NCBI GenBank assembly: GCA_041908165.1
Contig: JAYRFV010000054.1
Span: 1-27,680 of the forward strand
DNA: 27,680 nucleotides
Source of the DNA: JACQZU01 sp041908165
GTDB taxonomy: Bacteria > Acidobacteriota > Holophagae > Holophagales > Holophagaceae
Direction of reading: 5' to 3'
The position numbers and the translations under genes were made by a program. Below are positions 1-7,095 of this stretch, piece after piece. A model generated the notes under the pieces. It worked only from the letters and a program-made list of their open reading frames with translations. It had not been told where the DNA came from and searched no databases. Positions within the stretch are counted from its first letter, which is position 1. Each line of letters opens with the position of its first letter.

Positions 1-248
1 GCGAAGCCGTAGCCCGGAAGGTCCACGATCCAGCGGTCCGGCCCGGTGAGGAAAACGTTGATCAGCCGGGTCCGGCCGGGGGTCTTGGAGACCCGCGCCA
101 GCTGCCGCTGGTTGGCCAGCGCGTTGAGCAGGGAACTCTTGCCGACGTTCGAGCGGCCGACGAAGGCGACCTCGGCGTGGCAGACCCCCAGGGTCCTCGC
201 GTCGGAAGCGGAGACCAGGAAACGGGCGTCGGTGAGCGGCTGCGGCAT
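1..248 (-). CDS. engB: EngB/YsxC GTP-binding ribosome assembly protein (partial, N-terminal half)
   Basis: Only the first 82 codons are in the window; the gene runs off the left edge. The visible part is the start of a TRAFAC-class GTPase. The P-loop GRSNVGKS lies at residues 31-38, a switch I segment with TPGRTRLINVF near 56-66, and the G3 motif DLPG at 76-79. This combination is specific to the EngB/YsxC/YihA family, which acts in the cytoplasm in assembly of the large ribosomal subunit (family knowledge). The ATG at 248 gives an N-terminus of the usual length ahead of the P-loop. It starts 22 bases after the small basic gene that ends at 271, so the two are probably co-transcribed. The G4 and G5 motifs lie outside the window. 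Confidence 0.93.
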   Translation of the reverse strand, partial: MPQPLTDARFLVSASDARTLGVCHAEVAFVGRSNVGKSSLLNALANQRQLARVSKTPGRTRLINVFLTGPDRWIVDLPGYGF

Positions 249-270
249 GGTGGGTGGAGGGGAAGGACCG

Positions 271-441
271 CTATTCGGGGGTTTCGGTCCCGGCCTCGCC
301 CTCCAGAGGCTCCGCGAGGGTCTCCTCCGCCGCGTCCGGCTTCGCGTCCCGGTTCAGGCGCTTCTGCCGCTTCTCTTCCTGCTTGCGCTGGCGGGCCAGG
401 TCCTTCTGGCGTTTGTCTCGCTGGTAGTTGACTCGGGCCAA
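271..441 (-). CDS. Small Lys/Arg-rich charged protein, TTG start
   Basis: This 56-residue reading frame is extremely charged. The first 33 residues are rich in Lys, Arg and Gln (it begins MARVNYQRDKRQK), and the tail is acidic (Glu-rich to the end). I infer a TTG start at 441 because GGAG sits six bases upstream. No ATG is available in frame. The pattern resembles small conserved basic proteins that I recall near cold-shock genes in other Gram-negative bacteria; no function is assigned to them and none is claimed here. An RNA- or ribosome-associated role would fit the composition and the neighbours csp and engB. The gene begins directly behind the csp terminator, so it is either read through or has a start site inside that region. 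Confidence 0.7.
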   Translation of the reverse strand: MARVNYQRDKRQKDLARQRKQEEKRQKRLNRDAKPDAAEETLAEPLEGEAGTETPE

Positions 442-454
442 GAGTTGCTCCAGG

Positions 455-491
455 AAAAACGAAGGCCCGCCGCCTTGGTAGGGGCGGGCCT
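455..491 (-). terminator. Rho-independent terminator of the cold-shock gene
   Basis: On the minus strand a perfect 9-bp stem is formed by 483-491 and 463-471 (AGGCCCGCC with GGCGGGCCT) around an 11-base loop. It is followed three bases later by five T (complement of 455-459). It lies 16 bases after the csp stop codon. This is the clearest intrinsic terminator in the window. Confidence 0.85.
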
Positions 492-507
492 GGTCATGCG
501 GCAGGGA

Positions 508-711
508 TCAGAGCTTGGCGACGTTGATGGCCTGCGGGCCCTTCTGACCCTGGCCGGTGTCGAAGCTGACGCGCTGATTCTCGTCGAGGGTCTTGAAGCC
601 GGAACCCTGGATCGCAGTGTGGTGGACGAAGAGGTCGGGTCCTCCGCCATCGGGGGTGATGAAGCCGTAACCCTTCTCGGCGTTGAACCACTTGACGGTG
701 CCTTGAGCCAT
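508..711 (-). CDS. CspA-family cold-shock protein
   Basis: A 67-residue single cold-shock domain (OB fold) that binds single-stranded nucleic acid and acts as an RNA chaperone in the cytoplasm. The start MAQGTVKWFN is typical of the family. RNP1 is KGYGFI at residues 13-18 and RNP2 is LFVHH at 27-31. Length matches CspA (about 70). The reading frame stays open upstream to 849, but the ATG at 711 has AGGA seven bases before it and gives the canonical N-terminus, so the longer start is rejected. The leader upstream contains several inverted repeats (see separate entry) and the gene ends in an intrinsic terminator. Whether it is cold-induced cannot be told from the sequence. Confidence 0.97.
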   Translation of the reverse strand: MAQGTVKWFNAEKGYGFITPDGGGPDLFVHHTAIQGSGFKTLDENQRVSFDTGQGQKGPQAINVAKL

Positions 712-725
712 GATGGTGTCCTGAA

Positions 726-832
726 TTGTCTCGAGGTCGTGCGCTGGGAGCGGGTCGAGACAAGGACGGGCTCGGCGAAGAAGGTCCACGAAGCGTGGAT
801 TTCCTGCTTCCAGCATGGCCGATTCGGCGGCC
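726..832 (-). promoter_or_regulatory. Structured 5' leader of the cold-shock gene (three inverted repeats)
   Basis: Three inverted repeats precede csp. TTGTCTCGA at 726-734 pairs perfectly with TCGAGACAA at 755-763. TCCACG at 785-790 pairs with CGTGGA at 794-799. GGCCG at 817-821 pairs with CGGCC at 828-832. In the csp transcript they would form hairpins from about 120 to 15 bases before the start codon. Long folded leaders control translation of some csp mRNAs (known for E. coli cspA). The assignment here is an inference; no promoter could be placed with confidence. Confidence 0.4.
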
Positions 833-983
833 GATGGGGGAAAAATCATCCTGCTCCCGTGGGCGCGGCGACCCCCGACCGGAATTTCCTGGGAATATCC
901 CGCTGCCTCGCATTTCCGTCCGATTGTCCGGGACTGGCGCCGGACCGATGCTTGCTGCGCGCCTGCGCACCGGGAGGTGGACC

Positions 984-1439
984 ATGCTTTCTCCGCGCCT
1001 GAAGGACTTCCTGGACGCCCAGGAGGTGTCCTACGCCACCATCCCCCACCGCCAGGCCTTCACCGCCCTGGAGGTGGCGCAGTCCGCCCACGTCCGCGGC
1101 CGGGAGATGGCCAAGACCGTCATCGTCGAGGTGGATGGCCGCCGGGCGATGGCGGTCCTGCCGGCGACCCGCCACGTCGACCTGGAACAGCTGCGCCGGT
1201 CGCTGGGGGCCCGGCGGGTCGGGATCACCCCGGAGGGCGCGTTCCGCCTCGACTTCCCGGACTGCGAAGTGGGGGCCATGCCGCCCTTCGGCAACCTCTT
1301 CAGCATGGAGGTGCTGGTGGATCCGGCGCTGGCGGAGGATGAATCGATCGCCTTCACGGCAGGCAGCCACAGCGAGGTGATGCGGATGGCGTACCGCGAC
1401 TTCGCCCGGCTGGTGCGTCCCACCCCGGTGGCGATGTGA
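984..1439 (+). CDS. YbaK/ProX-type aminoacyl-tRNA deacylase domain protein
   Basis: A 151-residue stand-alone YbaK-fold protein, the family that hydrolyses mischarged aminoacyl-tRNA in trans in the cytoplasm. Family hallmarks are the segment GREMAKTVIVEVDG (residues 39-52) with the conserved Lys44, the GAMPPFGN loop at 97-104, and the C-terminal SIAFTAGSHSEVMRM region (121-135). Which tRNA it edits cannot be deduced. The ATG at 984 is chosen because GGGAGG lies six bases upstream and the protein then begins exactly at the domain start; the frame is open farther upstream but has no family sequence there. It is divergent from csp. The intervening 272 bases hold the csp leader. Confidence 0.85.
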   Translation: MLSPRLKDFLDAQEVSYATIPHRQAFTALEVAQSAHVRGREMAKTVIVEVDGRRAMAVLPATRHVDLEQLRRSLGARRVGITPEGAFRLDFPDCEVGAMPPFGNLFSMEVLVDPALAEDESIAFTAGSHSEVMRMAYRDFARLVRPTPVAM

Positions 1440-1471
1440 GCGCATCCCGGGACCGGGGTGCGGAGTCCGGC

Positions 1472-1477
1472 TAGAAT
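1472..1477 (+). promoter_or_regulatory. Possible -10 element for the gene at 1505
   Basis: TAGAAT at 1472-1477 resembles a sigma70 -10 hexamer, with a partial -35 match (GGGACC) about 17-18 bases upstream. Transcription would begin near 1484, about 20 bases before the start codon. Weak on its own, but it stands out in a GC-rich gap. Confidence 0.3.
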
Positions 1478-1504
1478 CCGGGGAGCCCAGCGGGGAGGGA
1501 TTCC

Positions 1505-1849
1505 ATGAAGCGCTTCATCGTGGCCGTGCTGGTCCTGGGCGGCGCCGGGGTCGGCGGCTACTACGCCACCACCGGCAGGCTGCCCTGGGTGGGGATGTCC
1601 AGGGAGGAGGAGCAGGTGGCCGAACTGCAGCAGGAACTCGGGCAGATCCGCCAGCAGTGGCAGGCCGCGGGGCGCGCCCAGACCTTCGGCATGGACACCT
1701 CCGGCATCACCGATGTCCCCCTGGCGAGACTGGAGCGCCTGGACCGGTCCCTCGCCGAACTGCTGCCGAAGCTCAGGACCCCCGAGGCCCGCAACCAGGC
1801 TGGCGCGCTGCGCCGCGACCTGGATCGGTTCCGCAGCGAGATGCGGTAG
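1505..1849 (+). CDS. Small membrane-anchored or exported coiled-coil protein, unknown function
   Basis: A 114-residue protein with a positively charged start (MKR) and a hydrophobic, glycine-rich helix at residues 4-20, reading as an uncleaved membrane anchor or a signal peptide. The remainder is hydrophilic, with heptad-like helices (EEEQVAELQQELGQIRQQW at 35-53 and residues 72-114) that suggest a coiled coil or helical hairpin outside the membrane. I do not recognise a family. The ATG at 1505 follows GGGAGGGA by four bases. It is separated by 65 bases from the YbaK-type gene and has its own possible -10 box, so it may be an independent unit. Convergent with dnaE. Confidence 0.75.
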   Translation: MKRFIVAVLVLGGAGVGGYYATTGRLPWVGMSREEEQVAELQQELGQIRQQWQAAGRAQTFGMDTSGITDVPLARLERLDRSLAELLPKLRTPEARNQAGALRRDLDRFRSEMR

Positions 1850-1906
1850 GAGGCTGGAGCCTGCAGGCTTGAGGCAGGCACTGGCCTGGCCATGCCAAGC
1901 CCGAGC

Positions 1907-1938
1907 GCGGGGGTGCGCGCACAGCGATGAACCCCCGC
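1907..1938. terminator. Possible bidirectional terminator between convergent genes
   Basis: GCGGGGGT at 1907-1914 and ACCCCCGC at 1931-1938 form a perfect 8-bp stem with a 16-base loop between the convergent genes ending at 1849 and 1952. A second short palindrome, AGCCTGCAGGCT, lies at 1858-1869. There is no T tract on either side, so this is a weak call. Confidence 0.3.
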
Positions 1939-1951
1939 TGGGAATGGACCT

Positions 1952-4900
1952 TCAGAACATCCAGCTGAGGGCGCAGCCGGTCTCCCGGTGCACCCGGTCG
2001 GCGAGGTCGGGGTCGTGCCGGAGCTTCAGGTCCGGGCCGGCCTTCACCCGGGCGGTGAGCCCCTCCCTGGACTTGAAGTCGAAGTACACCGGAAGGCTGC
2101 CGGGGAATTCCCCGAGCATCGCGAACAGGCGCGGCGGACATTCGCCGGCGGGCAGGCGGACGAGGGCGCCGCTGAAGCCCTGCCCCTGGATGCCCTCGAG
2201 GGGCTCCAGGCTGTGGGCGAAGATCTTCAGCACCTCCTGCTCGTCCTCCTCGCCCTCGGATTCAGCGGTGCTGTTGCTGGCCGCGCCGTTGCCGGCCGCG
2301 CCGTTGCTGGCGATGCGCTCCACCTTCAGCTCGCCCTTGATGCGCAGCAGGGCGTCCGCCTCGACCCGGTGGCGGTGGGCCTCGAAGGGCCGGGTCCGCT
2401 GCTTGGTGACCGGGTTGAAGGCGCTGGCCATGAGCAGCACCTCGAGCTTGCCGAGGGCGTCCTCGACCTTGAGGATGGCCATGGGCTCGCCGCGCTTGGT
2501 GGTCTTGAAGGCCGCGTCCGATACCATGGCGCCGATCGCCACCTCGTCGCCCTCCTTCAGCCGGCCCTCCTGCACGGCCTTGTGCAGGGCGGCGATGGAA
2601 CCCACGGTGTGGACCTTGAGGATGTCGGCGTACTCGTCGAGGGGATGGCCGGACACGTACAGGCCGAGGGTCTCCTTCTCGGCGCGCAGGCGGTCCCGCC
2701 GGTGCATCGGCTCGACCTCATCGGGCAGGCTCCAGCCCGCGCTGAGGCTGGCCATCTCGGCGTCGTCGAAGAGGCTGGACATTCCGAGGTCGGCGGGCCC
2801 CGGGGCGGCGGCGGAAAGCGCATCCGGCAGTCCGGCGAGGAGGGCGGCGCGGTTCGGCTCCAGGCTGTCGAAGGCGCCGGCCTTGATCAGCGACTCCCAG
2901 ACCTTGCGATTGGCCCGCTGGAGGTCGGTGCTCTTCAGGGCGTGGAAGAAGTCCTTGAAGCCGCCCTCCGCGGTGCGGGCGCCGAGGATCGCCTCCAGCG
3001 CCGCCTCGCCGAGCCCCTTCACCGCCGCGAACCCGAACCGGATCTGGCGCTCGCCGGTGATGGTGAAGTCCAGGTGGGAGGCATTGATGTCCGGCCCGAG
3101 CACCTGGATCCCCCGCTCCCGGCAGTCCTGCACGTACTTGACGATGTCGTCGGTGCGGCCGCTCTTGGTGGAGAGCAGGCCGGCCATGAACTCCACCGGG
3201 AAGTTCGCCTTCAGGTAGGCGGTCTCGTAGGCCACCGCCGCGTAGGCGGCGCTGTGGCTCTTGTTGAAGCCGTAGCCGGCGAAGTACTCGATGGTGTCGA
3301 AGAGGTCCGCCACCCGCCGGCCGTCGAAGCCGGCGGCGGCGCCGCGCTCGATGAACCGGTCCTTCTCCTTGGCCATCTTCTCCTTGTCCTTCTTGCCCAT
3401 GGCGCGGCGCAGCATGTCGGCCTCGCCGAGGGTGTAGCCCGCCACCCTCTGGGCGATCTGCATCACCTGCTCCTGGTACAGGATCACGCCGTAGGTGGGC
3501 GCCAGCACCGGCTCCAGCTCGGGGAAGGGGTAGCTGACCGTCTCCCGGCCGTGGCGGCGGTTCACGTACACCTCGGCCATGCCGGCGCCCAGGGGACCGG
3601 GCCGGAACAGGGCGTTCAGCGCGATCAGGTCGTCGAAGCGGTCCGGCTGCAGCCCGCGCAGGAGCTGCTTCATGCCGCTGGACTCGAACTGGAAGATGCC
3701 GTCGGTCTCCCCGGCGGCGAACAGGTCGAAGGTGCGCTTGTCGTCGTAGGCCTGGATGGTGTGGGGGTCCACCGGCCGTCCGTGGCGCTGGGCGATGTAC
3801 TGCTGGGTCTTGGCGATCTGGGTGAGGGTCTCCAGGCCGAGGAAGTCCATCTTCAGCAGGCCGGCGCGCTCGGCCTCGTTCATCGTGTACTGCACCATCA
3901 CCTTGCGGTCGCGGTCGACGCTGAGCGGGGCGAAACGGGTCAGCTCCTCGGGTGCGATGATCACCCCGGCGGCGTGCACCCCCGTGTTGCGGGCCAGCCC
4001 CTCCAGCCGCGCGGCCACGTCGAGCACCTTGCGCACGTCCGGGTCCTTCTCGTACTGCTCGCGGAGCACGTCGCTGCGCTCCAGCGCCTCGCCGACGGTG
4101 ATCGGCTTGCCGGGCTCCTGCGGGACCAGCTTGGTGAGGTTGTTGGCCCACCCGAAGTCCTTCTCGAACACCCGGGCCACGTCCTTGATCACCGCCTTGG
4201 TCTTCAGCTGGTTGATGGTGATGATGTTGGAGACCCGGTCCTGGCCGTACTTCTCGGTGACGTAGTCGATGACCTTCTGACGCCCGTCGCGGCAGAAGTC
4301 GATGTCCACGTCGGGCATGGTGATGCGCTCGGGGTTCAGGAAGCGCTCGAACAGCAGGTCGTACTGCATCGGATCGATGTCGGTGATCCGCAGCGCCCAG
4401 GCGACGATGCTGCCGGCCGCCGAGCCGCGGCCCGGCCCCACCGGCACCCCCATCTCCCGGGCCTTGGCGATGAAGTCCCAGACCAGCAGGAAGTAGCCCG
4501 GGAAGCCCATCTTGAGGATCATCTCCAGCTCGAAGGCGAGGCGCTGGCGGTAGGCCTCCTCCGCGTGCTTCAGGTGGCCGCCCTGCCACAGCGGCCGGCA
4601 GTCCGCCACCCGCCGCTCGAACCACTCCCGGGTGACCTCGACGAAGTAGTCCTCCAGGGTGTGGCCGTCGGGGACCGGGAACCGCGGCGTCACCGGCTTG
4701 CGGGTGATGGGGTAGGTCTCGATGCGGGCGGCGATCTCCAGGGTGCGTTCGAGGACCTCCGGGTGGCCGCCGAACACCCGGGCCATCTCCGCCGGGGACT
4801 TCACGTAGAACTGGTCCGAGGAGAACCGCATGCGCCGCTCGCGGGCCTTGGTGGTCTTGGTTCCGATGCAGAGCAGGGTGTCGTGCAGGTCGGAATCGCC

Positions 4901-5608
4901 GGCGTCCAGGTAGTGGGCGTCGTTGGTGGCCACCAGCGGGATGCCGAGCTTGCGCGACAGCTCGTGCTGGGCGGGGATGATCCGCTGCTCGGCCTCGAAT
5001 CCCTGGTCCTGGATCTCGAGGAAGAAGTCCTCGCCGAAGATCTCCCGAAATTCGCTGGCCACCCGCTCGGCCTGCTCGGGACGGCCCTGCAGGAGCTTGG
5101 CCTGGACCTCGCCGCCCAGGCAGGCGGTGAGGGCGATCAGTCCCTCGCTGTGCTGGCGGAGGATCTCCTTGTCGATCCGCGGCTTGTAGTAGAAGCCCTC
5201 GGTGAAGCCCTTCGACACCAGCTTGGCGAGGTTGCCGAAGCCGGCGCTGTTCTTGGCCAGCAGCACCAGGTGGTAGCCGGCGTCGCGGGAGCCGCTGGGG
5301 TCGAGGCAGTCCTCCAGGCCCTCCTCCGCGGTGTCGGCATTGCGGGCGTCGAGCTTGCGGTCGAAGCGGGAGCGCGGCGCCACGTACACCTCGCAGCCGA
5401 AGATCGGCTTCACCGCCGGGGACCCGCCCTCGCCTGCGGTCTTCTCGCAGGCGTCCAGCAGCTTCATCATCCCGAACATGTTGCCGTGGTCGGTCACCGC
5501 CACCGCCGGCATCCCGGTCTCCCTGCACTTCGCCACCAGGTCGGGGATCCGCGTCAGGCCGTCCAGCAGCGAGTACTCGGTGTGCAGGTGCAGGTGGACG
5601 AAGGACAT
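1952..5608 (-). CDS. dnaE: DNA polymerase III subunit alpha
   Basis: The 1218-residue catalytic subunit of the replicative polymerase. An N-terminal PHP domain starts at once with HLHLHTEYS (residues 5-13) and TDHGNMFG near 39-46. The C-family polymerase core shows GPGRGSAAGS at 391-400 and the catalytic aspartates in PDVDIDF (432-438), with the third in KMDFLGLETLT (Asp588). A helix-hairpin-helix region follows, and an OB domain lies near the C-terminus (VAIGAMVSDAAF). The ATG at 5608 is chosen because the family begins MSFVHLH; a GTG at 5635 is in frame but adds residues not seen in the family. Close to the usual 1160 residues apart from a low-complexity linker near the C-terminus, encoded by a 15-bp tandem repeat. 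The cytochrome gene ends 72 bases upstream on the same strand. Confidence 0.98.
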   Translation of the reverse strand: MSFVHLHLHTEYSLLDGLTRIPDLVAKCRETGMPAVAVTDHGNMFGMMKLLDACEKTAGEGGSPAVKPIFGCEVYVAPRSRFDRKLDARNADTAEEGLEDCLDPSGSRDAGYHLVLLAKNSAGFGNLAKLVSKGFTEGFYYKPRIDKEILRQHSEGLIALTACLGGEVQAKLLQGRPEQAERVASEFREIFGEDFFLEIQDQGFEAEQRIIPAQHELSRKLGIPLVATNDAHYLDAGDSDLHDTLLCIGTKTTKARERRMRFSSDQFYVKSPAEMARVFGGHPEVLERTLEIAARIETYPITRKPVTPRFPVPDGHTLEDYFVEVTREWFERRVADCRPLWQGGHLKHAEEAYRQRLAFELEMILKMGFPGYFLLVWDFIAKAREMGVPVGPGRGSAAGSIVAWALRITDIDPMQYDLLFERFLNPERITMPDVDIDFCRDGRQKVIDYVTEKYGQDRVSNIITINQLKTKAVIKDVARVFEKDFGWANNLTKLVPQEPGKPITVGEALERSDVLREQYEKDPDVRKVLDVAARLEGLARNTGVHAAGVIIAPEELTRFAPLSVDRDRKVMVQYTMNEAERAGLLKMDFLGLETLTQIAKTQQYIAQRHGRPVDPHTIQAYDDKRTFDLFAAGETDGIFQFESSGMKQLLRGLQPDRFDDLIALNALFRPGPLGAGMAEVYVNRRHGRETVSYPFPELEPVLAPTYGVILYQEQVMQIAQRVAGYTLGEADMLRRAMGKKDKEKMAKEKDRFIERGAAAGFDGRRVADLFDTIEYFAGYGFNKSHSAAYAAVAYETAYLKANFPVEFMAGLLSTKSGRTDDIVKYVQDCRERGIQVLGPDINASHLDFTITGERQIRFGFAAVKGLGEAALEAILGARTAEGGFKDFFHALKSTDLQRANRKVWESLIKAGAFDSLEPNRAALLAGLPDALSAAAPGPADLGMSSLFDDAEMASLSAGWSLPDEVEPMHRRDRLRAEKETLGLYVSGHPLDEYADILKVHTVGSIAALHKAVQEGRLKEGDEVAIGAMVSDAAFKTTKRGEPMAILKVEDALGKLEVLLMASAFNPVTKQRTRPFEAHRHRVEADALLRIKGELKVERIASNGAAGNGAASNSTAESEGEEDEQEVLKIFAHSLEPLEGIQGQGFSGALVRLPAGECPPRLFAMLGEFPGSLPVYFDFKSREGLTARVKAGPDLKLRHDPDLADRVHRETGCALSWMF
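2266..2310 (-). repeat. 15-bp tandem repeat, three copies, inside dnaE
   Basis: Copies are 2266-2280, 2281-2295 and 2296-2310; the last two differ at one base and the first is more diverged. On the coding strand they read as five-residue units ASNGA, AGNGA, ASNST. They encode a flexible, low-complexity linker followed by an acidic Glu-rich run, after the OB domain. In-frame repeats of this kind tend to vary in copy number between strains. Confidence 0.75.
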
Positions 5609-5680
5609 GGGGTCATTCTGACGTCCCCGGACCACGGTGGGGGAAGTCGGCCCTGGTCAAGGGAAGCGGGGGATTCCTGC

Positions 5681-6460
5681 TCAATCGTCCTCCTCTCCGC
5701 GGCGGTGCGGTCCGGCTCCCGGAACCCCCTCGGTCCCGCCGAGGGGGATGGACAGGCCGATACCAGGCAGGTCGATGCGGCGGGCCTGCGGGTCCAGTCC
5801 GGCAGCAAGGACAACCGCCCCGGCGGCGAGGACCAGCAGGAAGGCCACCCCGGCCAGGGGACGGGCGGACGGAATTGCCGCGCCGAGAGGGAGACGGCGC
5901 CGGCCGGTGACCATGCTCGCGGCGATGTTCTCCCGGTGGCGGACCGTGTGCCAGGCCAGGCCCAGGAGATGCAGGACCACCACCCCGGCCATGCCGTACG
6001 CCAGGGCGCCGTGGACCTCCTCGGCGGCCTGCCATCCCAGTCCCTGGGCGAGGCCGGTGGCTCCGAGCCCCAGTGGCAGCAGGAGCAGGGCGAAGGTTGC
6101 ATAGCCCGAGCCTGGATTGTGCCCCGGCGACGGCCGGTCCCGCCCGGCCGCGGCGTCGCGGACGTAGCGGACCAGCGCAGCGGGGCTGTACAGGAAGGAA
6201 CTGAACCGCGACGGCTGCGAACCCGCCAGTCCCCAGGCCAGCCGCAGCAGGACCACCAGCAGGAGCAGCAGGCCGAACAGCATGTGCAGCTGGAACACCG
6301 GGCTGTGCTCGGTGACGAGGCTGGCCACGGCCAGGGCGGCCAGGAACAGGCTGGCGAGGGATCCGTGCAGCAGCCGGGTGGGCCAGTCCCAGAGCAGTCC
6401 TGGGCCGGCTTTCGGGTCCTCCTTGACCGGGGTTGTCGGGGATACTGGGCTGTCCGCCAT
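5681..6460 (-). CDS. Cytochrome b561-type integral membrane protein
   Basis: A 259-residue protein of the b561 / Ni,Fe-hydrogenase cytochrome b superfamily, which carries heme between membrane helices and passes electrons across the inner membrane. The start resembles the family pattern: LLWDWPTRLLHG, with His32 entering helix 1. Further candidate heme ligands are His59 (QLHMLFG), His150 (EEVHG) and His164 (VLHLLG). Five hydrophobic helices are visible at about 31-49, 56-77, 120-138, 152-170 and 200-222. The tail is short and acidic. The ATG at 6460 follows AAGGAGGA closely; the longer frame to 6802 has no family sequence. No hydrogenase, formate dehydrogenase or c-type cytochrome partner lies nearby, so the redox partner is unknown. 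It is divergent from a membrane-tethered LuxR-type regulator. Confidence 0.8.
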   Translation of the reverse strand: MADSPVSPTTPVKEDPKAGPGLLWDWPTRLLHGSLASLFLAALAVASLVTEHSPVFQLHMLFGLLLLLVVLLRLAWGLAGSQPSRFSSFLYSPAALVRYVRDAAAGRDRPSPGHNPGSGYATFALLLLPLGLGATGLAQGLGWQAAEEVHGALAYGMAGVVVLHLLGLAWHTVRHRENIAASMVTGRRRLPLGAAIPSARPLAGVAFLLVLAAGAVVLAAGLDPQARRIDLPGIGLSIPLGGTEGVPGAGPHRRGEEDD

Positions 6461-6540
6461 GCTGTCCTCCTTGGGACCCCAGGCTGGAGCCCGCCCCGGG
6501 GTCGCGCCATCCGACAAAGGGAGGGAAGGAGGAGAAGCCC

Positions 6541-7095
6541 GTGTGGGAAGGCCGTTCCAGAAGCGATCGAACGGATGCCGGATGGCGTCCCAGGCTCGGT
6601 TTCGCCGCAGTGCTCGCTGCCATCGCCGTGCTCCTGGTCCTCGACCTGGCCACCGACCGGGCCCAGCATGCCACTGGACCCGCCCATCTGCTGGTCGAGT
6701 CCCTCGCCGCCCTGGGCGCGCTCGGCGCCGCTGGCTGGGTGCTGCTGGCCCTCCGTGCCAACCGCGAAGAGGTTCAGCGGCTGTCAGGGGCGCTGGCGGC
6801 ATCCCGGGAGGAGGCCGCCCGATGGCAGGAGGAGGCGGCGGAGCTGGTCTGCGGGCTTTCGCAAGCCATTGATCACCAGTTCGACCGCTGGCAGCTCACG
6901 CCGGCCGAACGGGAGGTCGCCTTGCTGCTGTTGAAGGGCCTTTCCACCCGGGAGATCGGCGACCTGCGGGACACCCGCGAGGCCACGGTCCGGCAGCAGG
7001 CCCAGGGCATCTACAAGAAGGCGGGCCTGCAGGGTCGCGCGGAGCTTGCAGCCTTCTTCCTCGAGGACCTGCTGGCGCCGCCTCCGCCGGGCTGA
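6541..7095 (+). CDS. Membrane-tethered LuxR-type helix-turn-helix regulator
   Basis: A 184-residue protein with two membrane helices (about 21-38 and 51-71), a charged coiled coil (72-105) and a C-terminal LuxR/GerE-type DNA-binding domain (about 118-175). The HTH signature is LTPAEREVALLLLKGLSTRE followed by ATVRQQAQGIYKKAG. Both ends of the helical hairpin would face the cytoplasm, placing the HTH at the inner membrane surface. GTG at 6541 is chosen as start because GGAGG lies about eight bases upstream; the frame is open to 6433, but that extension overlaps the divergent gene start and looks non-coding. Divergent from the cytochrome gene with an 80-base shared control region, which makes that gene the most likely target (inference). 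It has no receiver or ligand-binding domain. Confidence 0.82.
   Translation: MWEGRSRSDRTDAGWRPRLGFAAVLAAIAVLLVLDLATDRAQHATGPAHLLVESLAALGALGAAGWVLLALRANREEVQRLSGALAASREEAARWQEEAAELVCGLSQAIDHQFDRWQLTPAEREVALLLLKGLSTREIGDLRDTREATVRQQAQGIYKKAGLQGRAELAAFFLEDLLAPPPPG

Noticed and set aside
712..849. A 46-residue N-terminal extension of the cold-shock protein
   Set aside because: The extension has no family sequence, and the internal ATG at 711 has a good ribosome binding site and the canonical MAQGTVKWF start.
5609..5635. GTG start for dnaE nine codons upstream
   Set aside because: No ribosome binding site, and the family begins at MSFVHLH.
6433..6540. A 36-codon N-terminal extension of the LuxR-type regulator
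   Set aside because: It overlaps the start of the divergent cytochrome gene; the GTG at 6541 follows a strong GGAGG.
1988..6934. A 1648-codon open frame on the plus strand across dnaE and the cytochrome gene
   Set aside because: It is antisense to dnaE, whose motifs are unmistakable. Its product is a low-complexity run rich in Gly, Val, His and Leu, typical of the reverse frame of GC-rich genes.
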